DNA from: Kalaharituber pfeilii
Taxonomy: Eukaryota; Ascomycota; Pezizomycetes; Pezizales; Pezizaceae
NCBI GenBank assembly: GCA_015179045.1
Contig: WHUZ01000001.1
Coordinates: 2,294,001 to 2,358,000, forward strand
Reading direction: 5' to 3'
Length of the DNA: 64,000 bases
Position 1 is the stretch's first letter; each line of letters begins with the position of its first letter. The position numbers were made by a program, and so were the translations under genes. Of the stretch, positions 32,950-44,247 are shown one piece after another. Below the pieces are notes generated by a model, which saw only the letters and a list, made by a program, of their open reading frames with translations, did no database searches and was not told the DNA's origin.

Positions 32950-34479
32950 TTAGCGAGCATGATTGACGAGCGAATCAAAGAGAGGCTGTGGTATTCTCTT
33001 CACCAAACTGACAGCAATTTTGATGATTGTCTTTGACTGCAATGGGGGGAAAGTTCTAAGCAATTTCATCGGGCTAGATTCTACGTTAGTAAGAGTCAAT
33101 TTCGGACTATATATCTACGTACCTTTGCGCAGCCAGTAAGTCATCTCGCATCAGCAGCAATTGAGCCACGACGCATAGGATGTTGAGATGAGGCCCATAT
33201 GCGAGGAGGAAATCCCAGAGGATAAGCACCTCCGGTAACGGAGGAGTACAAGCAGAGAGCGTCAGGACAGCTAAGGGCGGAATTAGCTCAGGTCATTCGT
33301 AGAAGCAGTACAGGAACACTTACATGGAAATGCGTACAATTCCGCCGATAAGTATTTATCCTTGAGATGAAGGTACAGTTTTGGATCTACTGTCTCCAAA
33401 CACTGATCTACAAGCTTCAGGCCCCTGTGTACTCCCTCCATTGTCGGCTTCACATAAGCCGGACACTCCTTCTTTATGAAATGTGAGAATAGCGCAAATG
33501 CTTCCGTTTCGCTCTTAGCTGCATACAGAAACGGTGCTGCTATGACATTCATCCCTTGAACGTACTGTGCATCTACTCCAGTATCCTTTAGACTATGAGC
33601 GAAGGCATTTAGTAAGCGAATTAACGATGCCTCCGAGACCCTTCTCCGGAATAATGGGTCTGTAGCGAGTGTCCGGAAGGTGTCATTTCGAATTTTTGAG
33701 TAAGCAGGGGAAGCTCCTCTTCGAACAAGGGATAAATATTCATTCGATCGCATAGGTGCTACACCGAGCAAGATGCACCAAACATATATCCGCAGAGGGG
33801 ACTATTATCCAAGATTAGGTAACTATATTTTTGCAACACCAAGTCTTTTGGTATACCAGGGACATACATGACCATCTGCGTCTGCTGGAATACCCTCTGT
33901 GAGGATCAGATACCGCAGATCCTTTAACGCCTCTAATAAATTTCCAGACGGTGGTTTTGATAGCAGGGCTTCTATGGTCATAGGCTGCCCTGGATTAATG
34001 ACTGCCCCATAGCTCTTCCGACCAGTCCCCCCACCCGACGAGGCTGTTGCTGCTCCGCTAACGCCGACTTGAACATTTCCACTTCCCGAAGACCTTCTCG
34101 CTGTTGCCGATTGTACATCCGAGTTGGTATTTGACCGCGACCTAGTATGAAATTGTTGCTGAGCATATCCTATGTTAAATGTTGAGGAGTTCATAGCGGC
34201 AGCAGATGCTTGGGACATCTGATTCAGGTGGGTTGACAGCGACCGTGCGGTCAGTGGAGCAGGGTGGGAGTGCATCCCTCCACTACTACCTCCAAAACCA
34301 CTGCTTGGAAATCCCCCACTGTTGCTAAAACCACTGCTATTGCTAAAGCCACTGCTTCCATTGTAACCTGCACTACCGCGAGCTTGTCTTTCTGATGCGA
34401 AGTTCGGCGGTAATCGCTTTGGCACGCGGCGCAATTGTGGATTATTTGTGTTGGTGTTTATCCGGGATGTAGGGCCCAT
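32950..34479 (-). CDS. BUB2: Mitotic checkpoint GTPase-activating protein BUB2 (TBC domain)
   Basis: BUB2, with Bfa1, is the GAP for Tem1 at the spindle pole body and delays mitotic exit (Cdc16 in fission yeast). There are four exons: 34479-33868, 33801-33324, 33270-33123 and 33073-32950, for 453 residues. Residues about 1-160 are a Ser/Gly/Asn-rich extension, absent from the 306-residue yeast protein. The TBC domain follows: LEALKDLRYLILTEGIP, SPLRIYVWCILLGVAP, the Arg-finger motif IRNDTFRTL (IxxDxxR) and the Gln-finger motif YVQGMNV (YxQ). It continues with ALFSHFIKKECPAY, LILWDFLLAYGPHLNIL and a terminal SLVNHAR. Both catalytic fingers are present, so GAP activity is expected. All four joins keep frame and restore family blocks. 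Confidence 0.93.
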
Positions 34480-35224
34480 AACTAGTCTTGTCTTGTTTAC
34501 CCGACTTTTTTTTTTCCTGTGTGTATGGTGCTTTTGGGAATCTTTCTATGAATTATTGCTCTTTCGTCTCTTTTCCTTTGTTTTATTCTAGGACACTAAG
34601 TGGTAATGATGTCGCTGAGGCCGCACAGACACACCCACGAATATTAATTCAACAGATAAACCTGTAAGATGACAAAGAAAAGCAGAGAGTTGTAAATGAG
34701 GGTGGAAATTGGGGGGAGGGGGTACAAAGTATTGTGAGTCAATGTGACCTTTGTAATGGGGGGGGGGCAAGCGAGAAAATCAAGACGAAATGTCGACAAA
34801 GAAGAGAGAAGGAGAAGGAGCGCGGAAGAGCTATGCATATAGGAAATGGGGGGCAGGATGATGCCTCTGGGCTCATCTGCGTTGCGGTGTGGCGGACATT
34901 GAGTGGTTCGCCGGCGTTTCGAAACGTTTTCAGAGCTGCAGCCCACTAAGTCGGGGTGTTGTCCAGAAAGGCACGGGTTGGGCCTAGCGTGCGGAGGCTG
35001 CAGCTGGCGATGATGGCAAGTGCTGTGAGGGCCCACTACATATGTATGATACGTATCATGCTCTGCCATGCGATGCTATCTATCGTATTCACTCACTTAG
35101 GAGGTAAAACACAAACGCGCGCTAGTGTGGTCTTGGCAGAACTTCAGGCAGTTATATGGGCTATCATAATCTCCAGTAGTCTCATGCCAAGCCCTCTGGC
35201 TTCAGCTTCTCCATATCTCAACTC

Positions 35225-35470
35225 TGTAACGGAGGTGGTAAACGCAGAGAAATTACCATCCGCCAGGCCAAAAGACTACTTGACTAGTGATGCTCGCTAG
35301 TCTTCTATGTAGCTCATATAGCTATTGTGCGACTGTGACACATTTGCGCATTGCATTTTTCGCATCTTTTGCGTCTTCCACCCGGTGACCCCATATATCA
35401 TTACTCGTACCGTATTCACTCACTCACCCCGAATTACCGCGATGGTAACACGGAGACTGATATTATGAAG
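35225..35470. repeat. Second copy of the 14.3-kb inverted-repeat element (diverged)
   Basis: 35225-35306 aligns with 14381-14462: GTAACGGAG.TGGTAA, GAATTACC, CCGCCAGGCCAAA and CTAGT...CGCTAG. Like the other copy, it continues into GCGCAT/GCATTT-rich and CCACCCG-containing sequence, and GGTAACACGG near 35448 may be its end. Confidence 0.55.
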
Positions 35471-35944
35471 GATCTTGAGTGCTGAAGTAGGAGACTGGAT
35501 CAGGGTAATTAATAGACTGGTTTTTGGTGCTGAAGAGTATGTTATAGGGAAGAGCTTTTCCTTACTGACCGATGGTGCGGGGAGAAAGAAGAATCAGCAA
35601 ACACATATGGGGAGAGTGCAGAGTATGGAGCCAGAAATGGCCCGGGGGAAAGCCCGTCATTTCTAAAATATTTGTTAGTATATACTTGAATATAAAGTGT
35701 GATACATACTTTTTTTTTTTTTCTATCATAATATCATTACTCGCGTGCCACCCTGCCAGTGTGGGCTATGGCGAGGATTTAGGTACGTGAATACATACTT
35801 GACTAAAGTCGTAGACCGCTGCTGTTTAAAATTCTAGATATATGGAAGATTCTACTCATTTAAATACTCAAACAATCTGGTAAACGCTGGCCTTAATTCA
35901 CCTGGATAGCTGTGGAGGGATTCGTTTAATTGGCTTAATCCTGC

Positions 35945-36045
35945 CTGAATGGCCTGGGCCGGCCTGAATGGTCTGGACCGACCTGGTTGGCCTGATTGTT
36001 TCAGGCCAGGCCAGGCCCAGAATTTCACGGTCCAGGCCATAATAT
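35945..36045. repeat. Cluster of GGCCTG / CAGGCC motifs with local inverted symmetry
   Basis: Within about 100 bp, GGCCTG-like words recur at least six times, first as GGCCTGAATGG / GGTCTGGACC and then in the opposite sense as CAGGCCAGGCCAGGCCC. The arrangement can fold into imperfect hairpins and resembles a transposon end. Confidence 0.5.
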
Positions 36046-36685
36046 TCCGTGGTGTTGAGGTTAGCATCACGGATCATCACGTGCCCTTGCGTAATACACG
36101 CGCACTGGCGCTAAGAGGCTTGCCAAGACCGCCATAGGTGAATACGGTATGCTATGAATGTGATATGCGTGCGAATCAGCAAGCCAGCGCAGACGGCACG
36201 CTGGCGGCAGCGCACAGCGGCCCCTGTTATTGGTGGGCGGGCGGGTGCAGGAAGATGAAGATGGGGCTGGCTAGTGGCTACGCTGGACGCTTGCAAAGGG
36301 AAAGGCTCCAGCGAAAGGCGCGAGGATCTGCTGGGCTGGTGATGTGGCCGAGACAGAGACAGGTGGGGAGAGACAGCGGTGCGAGACACAGCCTGGTCTG
36401 GTGCAGCGGGGGAGAGAAGCTCGCTCCGCAGAATGGGATTGCTTGGCTGCCGACGGTGCGCGATGCCAAGCGCGCCCATGACTAAGCGCCGCACCCGCCT
36501 GTTCGCATGCCCGCCTCGTGCCCGCGGCCCCTCGTCACGTCACCCTGCGCACCACGTGTTCGCTCGATCCCCTCGCGACAACACCAACGCACTCACGCTC
36601 CATCTCACCACGCCGGCAGCTCTGCATTTGCGGCTGTGCATAACCTACCTCCCCCCAGCACCCACTGTCGTCACTCACTCAAACA

Positions 36686-37412
36686 ATGCCAGACGCATCT
36701 GGCTCGGTATCGACTGCCGTTGGGGCTGCCGCAGGCGGTGCTTCATCCATTCCCACGGGCAGCGCCCCCCAATCGATAGGCACTCCGGACAGCAGAAGAG
36801 CCAGCATCGTGGACAAAGGCATGCCATATTACGACAAGATACGAAAAGACCTGCGCGAGATGCTGCAGCGCAAGAAAGTGCTTGACCGCAATCTGGTATG
36901 TTGCTAGCCCCGTTGCCCCCCCCACTTCTTGCGCCCATTCTCATGCTTACCGCTTCGTGCGCTTAGAGTGCCCTAGAAGACCAAATCTCAAAATTCGAAG
37001 CATCATACCTTGAAGACACACCGAATGGCAACATTATACGTGGATTTGACAATTACATCAAAGGAACTGCCGCCCGGCGGCGCAATGCTATTGGCGATGC
37101 CGACCGCGTCTTTTCCATGTCATCCGCAACCTCTCTGAAGGTGAGACCGCCTACATCTCACATGCCGCGTATCATTCAACATTAAACTAACCATCTCTTT
37201 CTTAGCAGAACACCCAACAAGAAGAATCCTCCTCGCAATCCCAAAACGCCTCCGCCTCCACACCCAGCACGGATGCTAACCAAAAACCCTCTCTGGTCAA
37301 AAAGAAAACATTCAAGCGACGTAAAGGCGAAGATGAATCGGAAAGCCCCTCAGAGGTGGAGACCCCCGGCCCGAAGAGAGTCAGGATATCATTCTCTCGG
37401 CAACCAACTTAA
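36686..37412 (+). CDS. EAF6: Chromatin modification-related protein EAF6
   Basis: EAF6 is a small subunit of the NuA4 histone H4 acetyltransferase and, in yeast, NuA3. There are three exons: 36686-36895, 36967-37140 and 37206-37412, for 196 residues. The core is KGMPYYDKIRKDLREMLQR, a coiled coil, then ASYLEDTPNGNIIRGFDNYI and KGTAARRRNAIGDADRVFS, all diagnostic. An Ala/Ser-rich N-terminus and a basic C-terminus (KKKTFKRRKGEDESESPS) flank it. The last acceptor is a TTAGCAG tandem (NAGNAG), so isoforms with or without one Gln are possible. Confidence 0.93.
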
Positions 37413-38443
37413 TCGCTCGAAATTAGCTACTGTATGTCATGCATCACTGGGTTCGAGATATCATTATTATCATGCGGTCTTTTCCACGCAAACCAATGTG
37501 GGGCGAAATGCGGTGGGAGGCAAGACGGGCTAAAAGCAGGTGCACACAAGCAAATACTGTCACCAGCACTATATATCAACGTTGCTCACCTATCGACGCC
37601 GAATATGATCTTCGCTGTCTCGTTTTACGTTCATGTGAACCTTCTATCACTATGTGGTTTATCTAGAATTTTGATTTTTGCTGTTGTGCCGGCAGGGTTG
37701 GGTCAGTCTTTGGTGTTATGGTTTTAGTCACACTTGGTTTGACGTCTCCATTTCATTTTGTTTTGTGTTCTCGTTTGCATGACGGCGGTTTACTATGCAT
37801 CTATATCCCTAAACTCTTACCCTTTTATAATAATTTTGGATATTGATTGTGTTACCAACAGGGATAGTGGATTATATATGCCGCTTCTAGGTGGGAAGAT
37901 TACTAGATCACTTGTCTATGAGGTGGGCGCAAGACTAAATTACTGTAGTTATTGGCAAGGTACTGTGGTTGCCGATTTTTTAATTTACGAAAGACTTAGT
38001 CGGAATCTCCTAGATACCAGTAGGTCAGGCCGAAGCATCATGCTCTTTGATGTTTGAGTTTATTCTGTAACGACTAAATGTCATGAACTGTGATATTTTT
38101 GTGTATTCAAGACACTGCCTTTGTCGCTTTAGATGGTGTCCATCTTCAAAAGCTCAGACTCTCCCGTGAGGCACCTTTGGTGGCATGTCGCTTGTGCCAA
38201 GTTTACCACCACGTGACCCACAGGATACAATTTCGTCGTCGAACAATAAAATTGTTCCATGCCTTTGTCTGTTAGAACCCTTGCGCTGGATTTTGCGAAA
38301 AAATCTTTGAGAGCCTCCTACCTCAGAACAAAAGAAGGTCTCCAACCAACACCTGTCCCAAGAACGTCACAATACCCTAGCGGCTTTAGTGAGATAGCAA
38401 CAATTCGCTGAAATATTTTTTTTCGAATACCAATTCTGTCGCA
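37413..38443. other. Intergenic EAF6/NOP58
   Basis: I see no gene. This is the EAF6 3' flank and the NOP58 promoter region. The open frame 37758-38057 has no domain or ascomycete-like coding character. Confidence 0.45.
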
Positions 38444-40457
38444 ATGTCGATGTTAATTCTCGCGGAGACTCCCGCGGGGTATGCGCTCTTCAAGGCGAAG
38501 GACAAGAAGCTGCTCAAGAAGGACGACCTGAGCACCCAGCTCTCATCTGCGGAGGGAACGTGTAGCTTGTAAGGAAATACCCACACCGGCTGCATTCTCT
38601 CTACCGTACCATATCATCATGACCGTGCAAAGATTGAAGAGACGAGGGAACTTGTGAGAATGGAATTGTTCTAACATATGGGCATGTTACGCTTGCCTCG
38701 GATAACATAGATTCAAACTGAAGAACTTTGCCAAATTCGAGAGTGCTGCGTCCGCATTGGAAGAGGTGACTGCCATTGTGGAGAACAAAGTCTCACCTAT
38801 GCTTGCATCACTACTGGAGTCTGTGAAAGACGAGAAGAAAGCTACGCTGGTCGTCTCTGAGCCGAAACTCGGTACATCCCCATGTTGTGGCTAAAGATAA
38901 AGTGCAAATTGCTAAGTACATTCGCTAGGAAACGCTATAAACAAGCTCCCTGGCCTTTCTTTCCAAATCATCTCAGATTCTACTACACAGGACCTATACC
39001 GATCAATCCGTGAACACCTCACTTCTCTCATTCCTGGACTAACACCCCAAGATGTCTCGACTATGTCACTTGGTCTTTCTCACTCACTTTCCCGGCATAA
39101 GCTCAAGTTTTCCACCGACAAGGTCGATACTATGATTGTACAGGCCATTGCGCTGCTCGACGACCTAGACAAGGAGTTGAACGTCTATGCCATGAGAGTG
39201 AAGGAATGGTACGGCTGGCACTTCCCTGAGATGGCAAAGATCATCAACGATAACATGGCCTATGCCAAGGTCATAAAGGCCATGGGCATGCGATCCAATG
39301 CCTCCAAGGCGGACCTCTCGGAGATTCTTCCTGAGGAGATCGAAACTGCGCTTAAGGCTGCTGCTGAGGTTTCTATGGGCACCGAAATCACGAAGGAGGA
39401 CCTGGAAAACATTAATGCTCTCGCAGAACAAGTCATTGAGCTCGCAGAGTACAGGCAACAACTCTCTTCTTACCTCACAGCGCGCATGAACGCCATAGCA
39501 CCAAACCTGACTGCCCTCGTGGGCGAGCTCGTTGGCGCCCGGCTCATCGCTCACGCGGGTTCGCTTATGAACCTTGCGAAGTCCCCCGCATCCACTGTGC
39601 AGATTCTCGGTGCTGAAAAGGCGCTCTTCCGGGCTCTGAAGACTAAGCACGATACGCCCAAATACGGTCTAATTTACCACGCCTCGCTCATTGGTCAATC
39701 GACAGGGAAGAACAAAGGTAAGGTCGCCCGTATGCTGGCTACCAAGACCGCTATCGGTATCCGTGTGGACGCGCTCGCAGATGAGAAGGACGAATCCGGC
39801 GCACTTGGCCAGCTATTGCGAAGCAAGATTGAGAACAGGGTTCGTGCGCTTGAAGGCAAGCCTTTGCTATCTCGCAATGCGGTTCCAAGACAGCCCGGCA
39901 AGTGGGAGATTAGCGAGGCGAAGAAGTACAATCCGGACGTGGACGCCGTTATGGCTGATGCGCCACCAGCGAAGGCCCTGGTGCAAGCCGTTCAAGGCGA
40001 TGTTGAGATGAAAGATACGGAAAAGGAGGAAGGTGGCAGCAAAGAGAAGAAGAAGGACAAGAAGGATAAGAAAGAAAAGAGGGAAAAGAAGGAGGAGAAG
40101 GAGAAGGAGAAGGAGAAGCGAACATTTCTAACCATCAACGCCAAGCTCGGCGAAGCGGACCAGGGCATGGCTGACGCGGCACCGCTAGTATCGGAGAAGG
40201 AAGACGAGGATGGAGAAGTCAAGGCAGAAAAGAAGAAGCAGAAGAAGGAGAAGAAAGATAAGAAAGACAAGAAGGAGAAGAAAGAGAAGAAGGAGAAGGA
40301 GGACAAAGAAAAGGAGAAGGAGGACAAAGAAAAGGAGAAGGACAAGGATGAACGCCGGAAAAAGCGGAAATCAGAGTCGCCTGCGCTAGAGCCGAGCAAG
40401 AAGAGTAAGAAAGACAAGGAGGAAAGAAAGAAAAAGAGGGAAAAGTCTTCTGAGTGA
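38444..40457 (+). CDS. NOP58: Nucleolar protein NOP58 (box C/D snoRNP core)
   Basis: NOP58 is a core protein of box C/D snoRNPs that guide 2'-O-methylation and pre-rRNA processing. There are three exons: 38444-38568, 38711-38871 and 38929-40457, for 604 residues. It starts [20 protein letters not shown]. The NOP5 N-terminal domain and coiled coil ([32 protein letters not shown]) precede the Nop domain ([60 protein letters not shown]). This last sequence (YHASLIGQ) is what separates NOP58 from NOP56. The C-terminus, from about residue 445, is a long Lys/Glu-rich tail rich in [10 protein letters not shown], typical of the protein. A CTAAG branch site precedes the third exon. Confidence 0.96.
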
Positions 40458-41849
40458 AAGGACGCAGACGGAGAAGCATAGTTGATGAATCTTGTCGTAA
40501 AAAAATGGCATATTCAGAAGCCATAGTGAAACTTTTTTTGTCCGATTAAATCTCCGCGCGGAGTAGAATGGCTTGGGACTGCAGGGGAAAATGGGTCAAT
40601 TTGTCACAATAGCTGATTGGGTTTGGAGGAAGTGAAATTGGGAATGTTGAAGGAATAATGATCGGTCCCTGTGTTATCTCTTTGCTTCATTTTCTTACTT
40701 CCCTTGGTTTTTCATTCCTCGTTTTGTTACAGGATGTTCTTATAGCATTGTATCATCTACCTGTTTTTTGTTTTGCGCAGTTGTTCCCCTCATCTTTCTC
40801 GATTTGTAATTTCTGTTTGTTGATATGTATCTTTTGTGGCATGAAAAATGATTCCGATTGAACTCGACCTCTATACCAGCTTAAGGGCGTGGTTTACCTT
40901 GACGATTCCAATTACATCTATTACTATCACGATTATCATGATCGATTCCGTATTTTGGTCTTTTATGTAGGTGGCTTCATTAGGATTCTCCTTGTTCTCT
41001 TTAACTGGGAATCGTGTGATTATGGAGGTCGGACTTGTAAATTTATATAGAAACACTATCACACTGCTTGACTTTTGTGTAAAGATTTTTCCTTTCTTTT
41101 TTTTTTTTTTGCTGTAGAATGTAGGGCATTGGTTCACTCGTTATCTCAGGGTAGTTTTGGATTTCTGGGACTATTACCCTCATTAATGATTTCCCTGTCG
41201 TTATCGCTAATGACTCGTGATCCAGAATCCGTAGCTTGCTGACAACCGCCCGATCTTTTGCCCTAGCAACAATTAACAAGGTGATAATACTGTATCATCT
41301 TTTTTTATCAAGTTGACACTGTAGACAACGACATCTGCAGCTAAACTTTCGTTATTCTTTTGAAATCGAGTTTCTTCCCCGCTACTGATAACTTTACCTT
41401 TGTCCTCTATAGTCTTTGTCCCGCCTACATAACATCACAATATGGCCACATTTTTAGCTTCCAGACGCCGAGTCAGCTTTGGTCCGAAGCAGCTAGAACG
41501 GAGGTCTAGACCGGGAGCGAGAAGTTGCATTGCATGAGTCCCTCGGCAGAAAGTAAAAATTGAAAAGGAATTGAAGGGGAAATAATGTAAGAAAACGAGG
41601 AACCCTATCTTGCAGCCTGGTTGCACTACAAGTATTTGATTCGGCAGGCCTAAATACAAAAAAGGTGGCTCATCATCTAATATTAACTCATCGCTCTTTG
41701 ATCTCGAGCACAAGGAGCTATCTAGTCGGTATACAATCAAACCAAGTCCTGAAAAAAAAATTTTAAAAAAAGGGAAAAAGAAACGTATTCAAAGCAACAG
41801 GTAAGAATTTGATATATTCGTAAAGAGCCACATCCTCCGCCGCCCCCAA
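40458..41849. other. Convergent intergenic region NOP58/SAF4
   Basis: I see no gene. It is AT-rich with T-tracts (for example near 41095). It presumably carries the two 3' UTRs and their poly(A) signals. Confidence 0.5.
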
Positions 41850-43738
41850 TTATTCCGAATCAGACCTATAATCCACCAACGCCATAGCAGCACTAGCAGC
41901 GGGAGTAGTAGTAGCAGCAGAAGAAGATGGAGAAGCCGGTGTAGCAGATCTCTCTGCCTGAAGATTAACCGATGCCGGTGGAGTAGGAGCAGCCCTTGCA
42001 CCTTTCCCCTCCGTCTCTCCATTCCCAATCCCACCTCCCACCTTCCTTCTCTTCAACCCCACCAACAACGCCGGCGTATTACCCCCTCCTCCCCCATTAC
42101 TACTCCCACCGCTCCCAAATCCTGCCAAAAAAGGGTCAATTCGACTTCTCGTATTCCTCCGTAATCTTTGCTCTAACTTCGCCCTTGTCTCTTCCGCTTG
42201 TATCTGCGCTCTCGTTTTCTTCCTTCCATCTGGGCCCACCTCTGAGACATTCCTTCTCTCCACTCGGTCCCTCTTCTCCCCCTCCACCATTCCCACAAAC
42301 ATCGGCCTCCCTCTCACCTCCAATAGCTTCACCCCGTCGTCTTCCTCCCCAGCAAACTCCACGTTCCTCGCCGTCACCTCATCCACCGCTTCCTCCCCCA
42401 CTACTTCAATCGCCAGCCCAAACTTCTCCCTAATCCGCTCTCCACTGGCGGCCTGGCTCTCGAGACGTTTTCGTTCGGTCTGTAGATGGATAAAAAGATG
42501 CAATAGTTGTATTCACGAGATCCCCTTTCGCCACACACACACAAAATTTTTGTGAGGGAGTGGTAGAAAAGGGGATGGTTCCGGTGGGCTATGGAAATTG
42601 TGCTAATCTGCCTCTGGGTTGTTCCGCTCGTTTGGAGTTCTAGGTTTGATTCTGATGGGTTTGTGATTTTTTCGGGGTCCGGCGTTTGGGGGGTGTTCTG
42701 GGTTTTATGCACCTTACGCTGTAACGTTATTCCTTGTCTGGAATTTTGTTCTGCAGTTTCGTGAAATCTTGTTCTTTTCTGTTTTTTTCCGGCCCCTAAA
42801 CTTGTGCAAACCCCCCATCGGCTGCCCACTGGCCCGAACCAGACCGGAAGAACCCCAAACGGAGGGGGAACCCAGAGACAAAAAAGCGCCATAGCCACGG
42901 GAATGGAGGACAACAGCAGTTAAGATTTGTATTCCAAAATATTTAAAAACAAAAAATTTTATCTATTACGCTTGGAAGCATACAGTTCAAATTTCCTGCA
43001 TGTTTGTGTAGATCATGAGGGGAAAGCGATGAAGAGGAGCCGGATAGATAACGGGTATATGGGTATCGGCAATCAAACTCACAACTAGCAAAAATTAAAC
43101 TAGGGCAGACGGGAAAACATACCCTAAATATCTTCCTCATCCTCTTCGAATGCTCATACGGGTCCGCCCACTGCCTATCACTCAATCTCTTAAGCTCTTC
43201 AATCCTCGGCGCATCGATTGCTTTCCTCTTCTCCTCCTCTGCCTGCTTTTCCAATTTCGCCATCACATTCAACTCCTCGTCCTTCTCCCCCGGCATCTTG
43301 ACTCTAATGACCCCCACCCCCCCCTCCACATCCTCTGCTCCCGCCTGCTTACGACCCCCCTCCGTAACCACATACGCCGTATTCTTGGGATCTGTCCGGA
43401 TTTCGATACTTCCGCTACACACGCTGTGTTTCATCTTGAATGCCCATATCGGAGTGCTGTAGTAGTTCCCGACTTTGACCTTCTCGGCGTTAAAGCGGAC
43501 ACCCTGGGCAATGTGGCCGTCACAGTGTGTGCAAATGATGTTGAATGGCATCTCGAAACGGACAGTGAGGGTGCTGCCGTGGTGGCCTGGAGGTTTTTTA
43601 CGATGAAGCTGGTTACCGGAGAGCACCCCCTCGTGCTCGGGGGGCACGTAACGTCCCATGTTAAAACTGTAATATAGCGTTGTTAGCTCCGACAATACAT
43701 ATGTGATGAAATATATAGATGGAAAAGTACCCTTGCAT
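41850..43738 (-). CDS. SAF4: CWC16-family splicing factor (CCDC130/Saf4-like)
   Basis: CWC16 proteins (Yju2, Saf4/CCDC130) act in the spliceosome around the first step and in later quality control. There are three exons: 43738-43731, 43666-43123 and 42479-41850, for 393 residues. The first exon encodes only MQG; joined, it gives MQGFNMGRYVPPEHEG, the CCDC130/Saf4 signature. Then come TVRFEMPFNIICTHC, GVRFNAEKVKVGNYYSTPIW, FKMKHSVCSG and IEIRTDPKNTAYVVTEG. The zinc-ligand cysteines (CTHC and VCSG) are visible. A charged coiled coil (RIEELKRLSDRQWADPYEHS) leads through a 643-bp second intron into ERIREKFGLAIEVVGEE and a Gly/Ala-rich tail ending VDYRSDSE. It is divergent from UPF2 with 509 bp between starts. 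Confidence 0.92.
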
Positions 43739-44247
43739 GGCTGAAAGATGATACCGCTTGGAGTTGGTTGTTGTTGGAGAGAGAAACTTAGATGTGAGCA
43801 GAAGTTTAAGGCTGCGCCACGTTGAGGCCAAGATAGTTGCCTCCCAAACCGACATTGATCATCGCCACTACGTTTCACTAGCGTAGTTTTGCACGAAGCG
43901 ATACCCGTGAGGCTTTGCACACAAACCGAAACTGAGCAGGAGAGGTCGATATTCGAAAAGCTAAATTGTCTGGAAAACTATGCTAAATGCACTCTGATTT
44001 TCACTTGCATGCAGCTCTTTTATTCCTCGTTCTACCCATCCATATGAGTCATGATGACTCATTCATGACTAAGCAATACCAAGACATCGGCGGCCTTTTT
44101 GTGTCCCACTTCAGCATGCGTCCATTGCCCACAACCCTTCCGATCCAAACCAGCAAATCTGCCTCTAACAGCTTATCATCGTCCGCCTAACTGCTCGAGA
44201 ATTATAAGCAACGCATATATCTGGTTGGCTGAATATAAGTGTTCGTA
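43739..44247. promoter_or_regulatory. Shared upstream region of SAF4 and UPF2
   Basis: 509 bp separate the divergent start codons. A tandem ATGAGTCATGATGACTCATTCATGA segment (near 44044-44068) contains two TGAGTCA/TGACTCA words, the AP-1/Gcn4 (bZIP) core, in inverted arrangement. That binding is an inference. Confidence 0.5.

Larger units (their letters stand above)
34480..36685. other. Gene-poor stretch between BUB2 and EAF6
   Basis: It holds the shared upstream regions of two divergent genes plus a transposon-derived repeat (35225-35470) and a cluster of GGCCTG-like motifs (35945-36045). Open frames at 36.1-36.5 kb are GC-rich and overlap on both strands without domains, so I do not call them genes. 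Confidence 0.45.

Noticed and set aside
36111..36885. Several GC-rich frames on both strands upstream of and across EAF6 exon 1
   Set aside because: They overlap each other or the EAF6 first exon, have no domains and reflect local GC richness.
39992..40417. Ser/Phe-rich minus-strand open frame over NOP58
   Set aside because: It is the complement of the Lys/Glu-rich NOP58 tail.
42401..42913. 170-codon minus-strand frame inside the long SAF4 intron
   Set aside because: It overlaps SAF4 exon 3 in another frame and has no recognisable domain; the intron reading is better supported.
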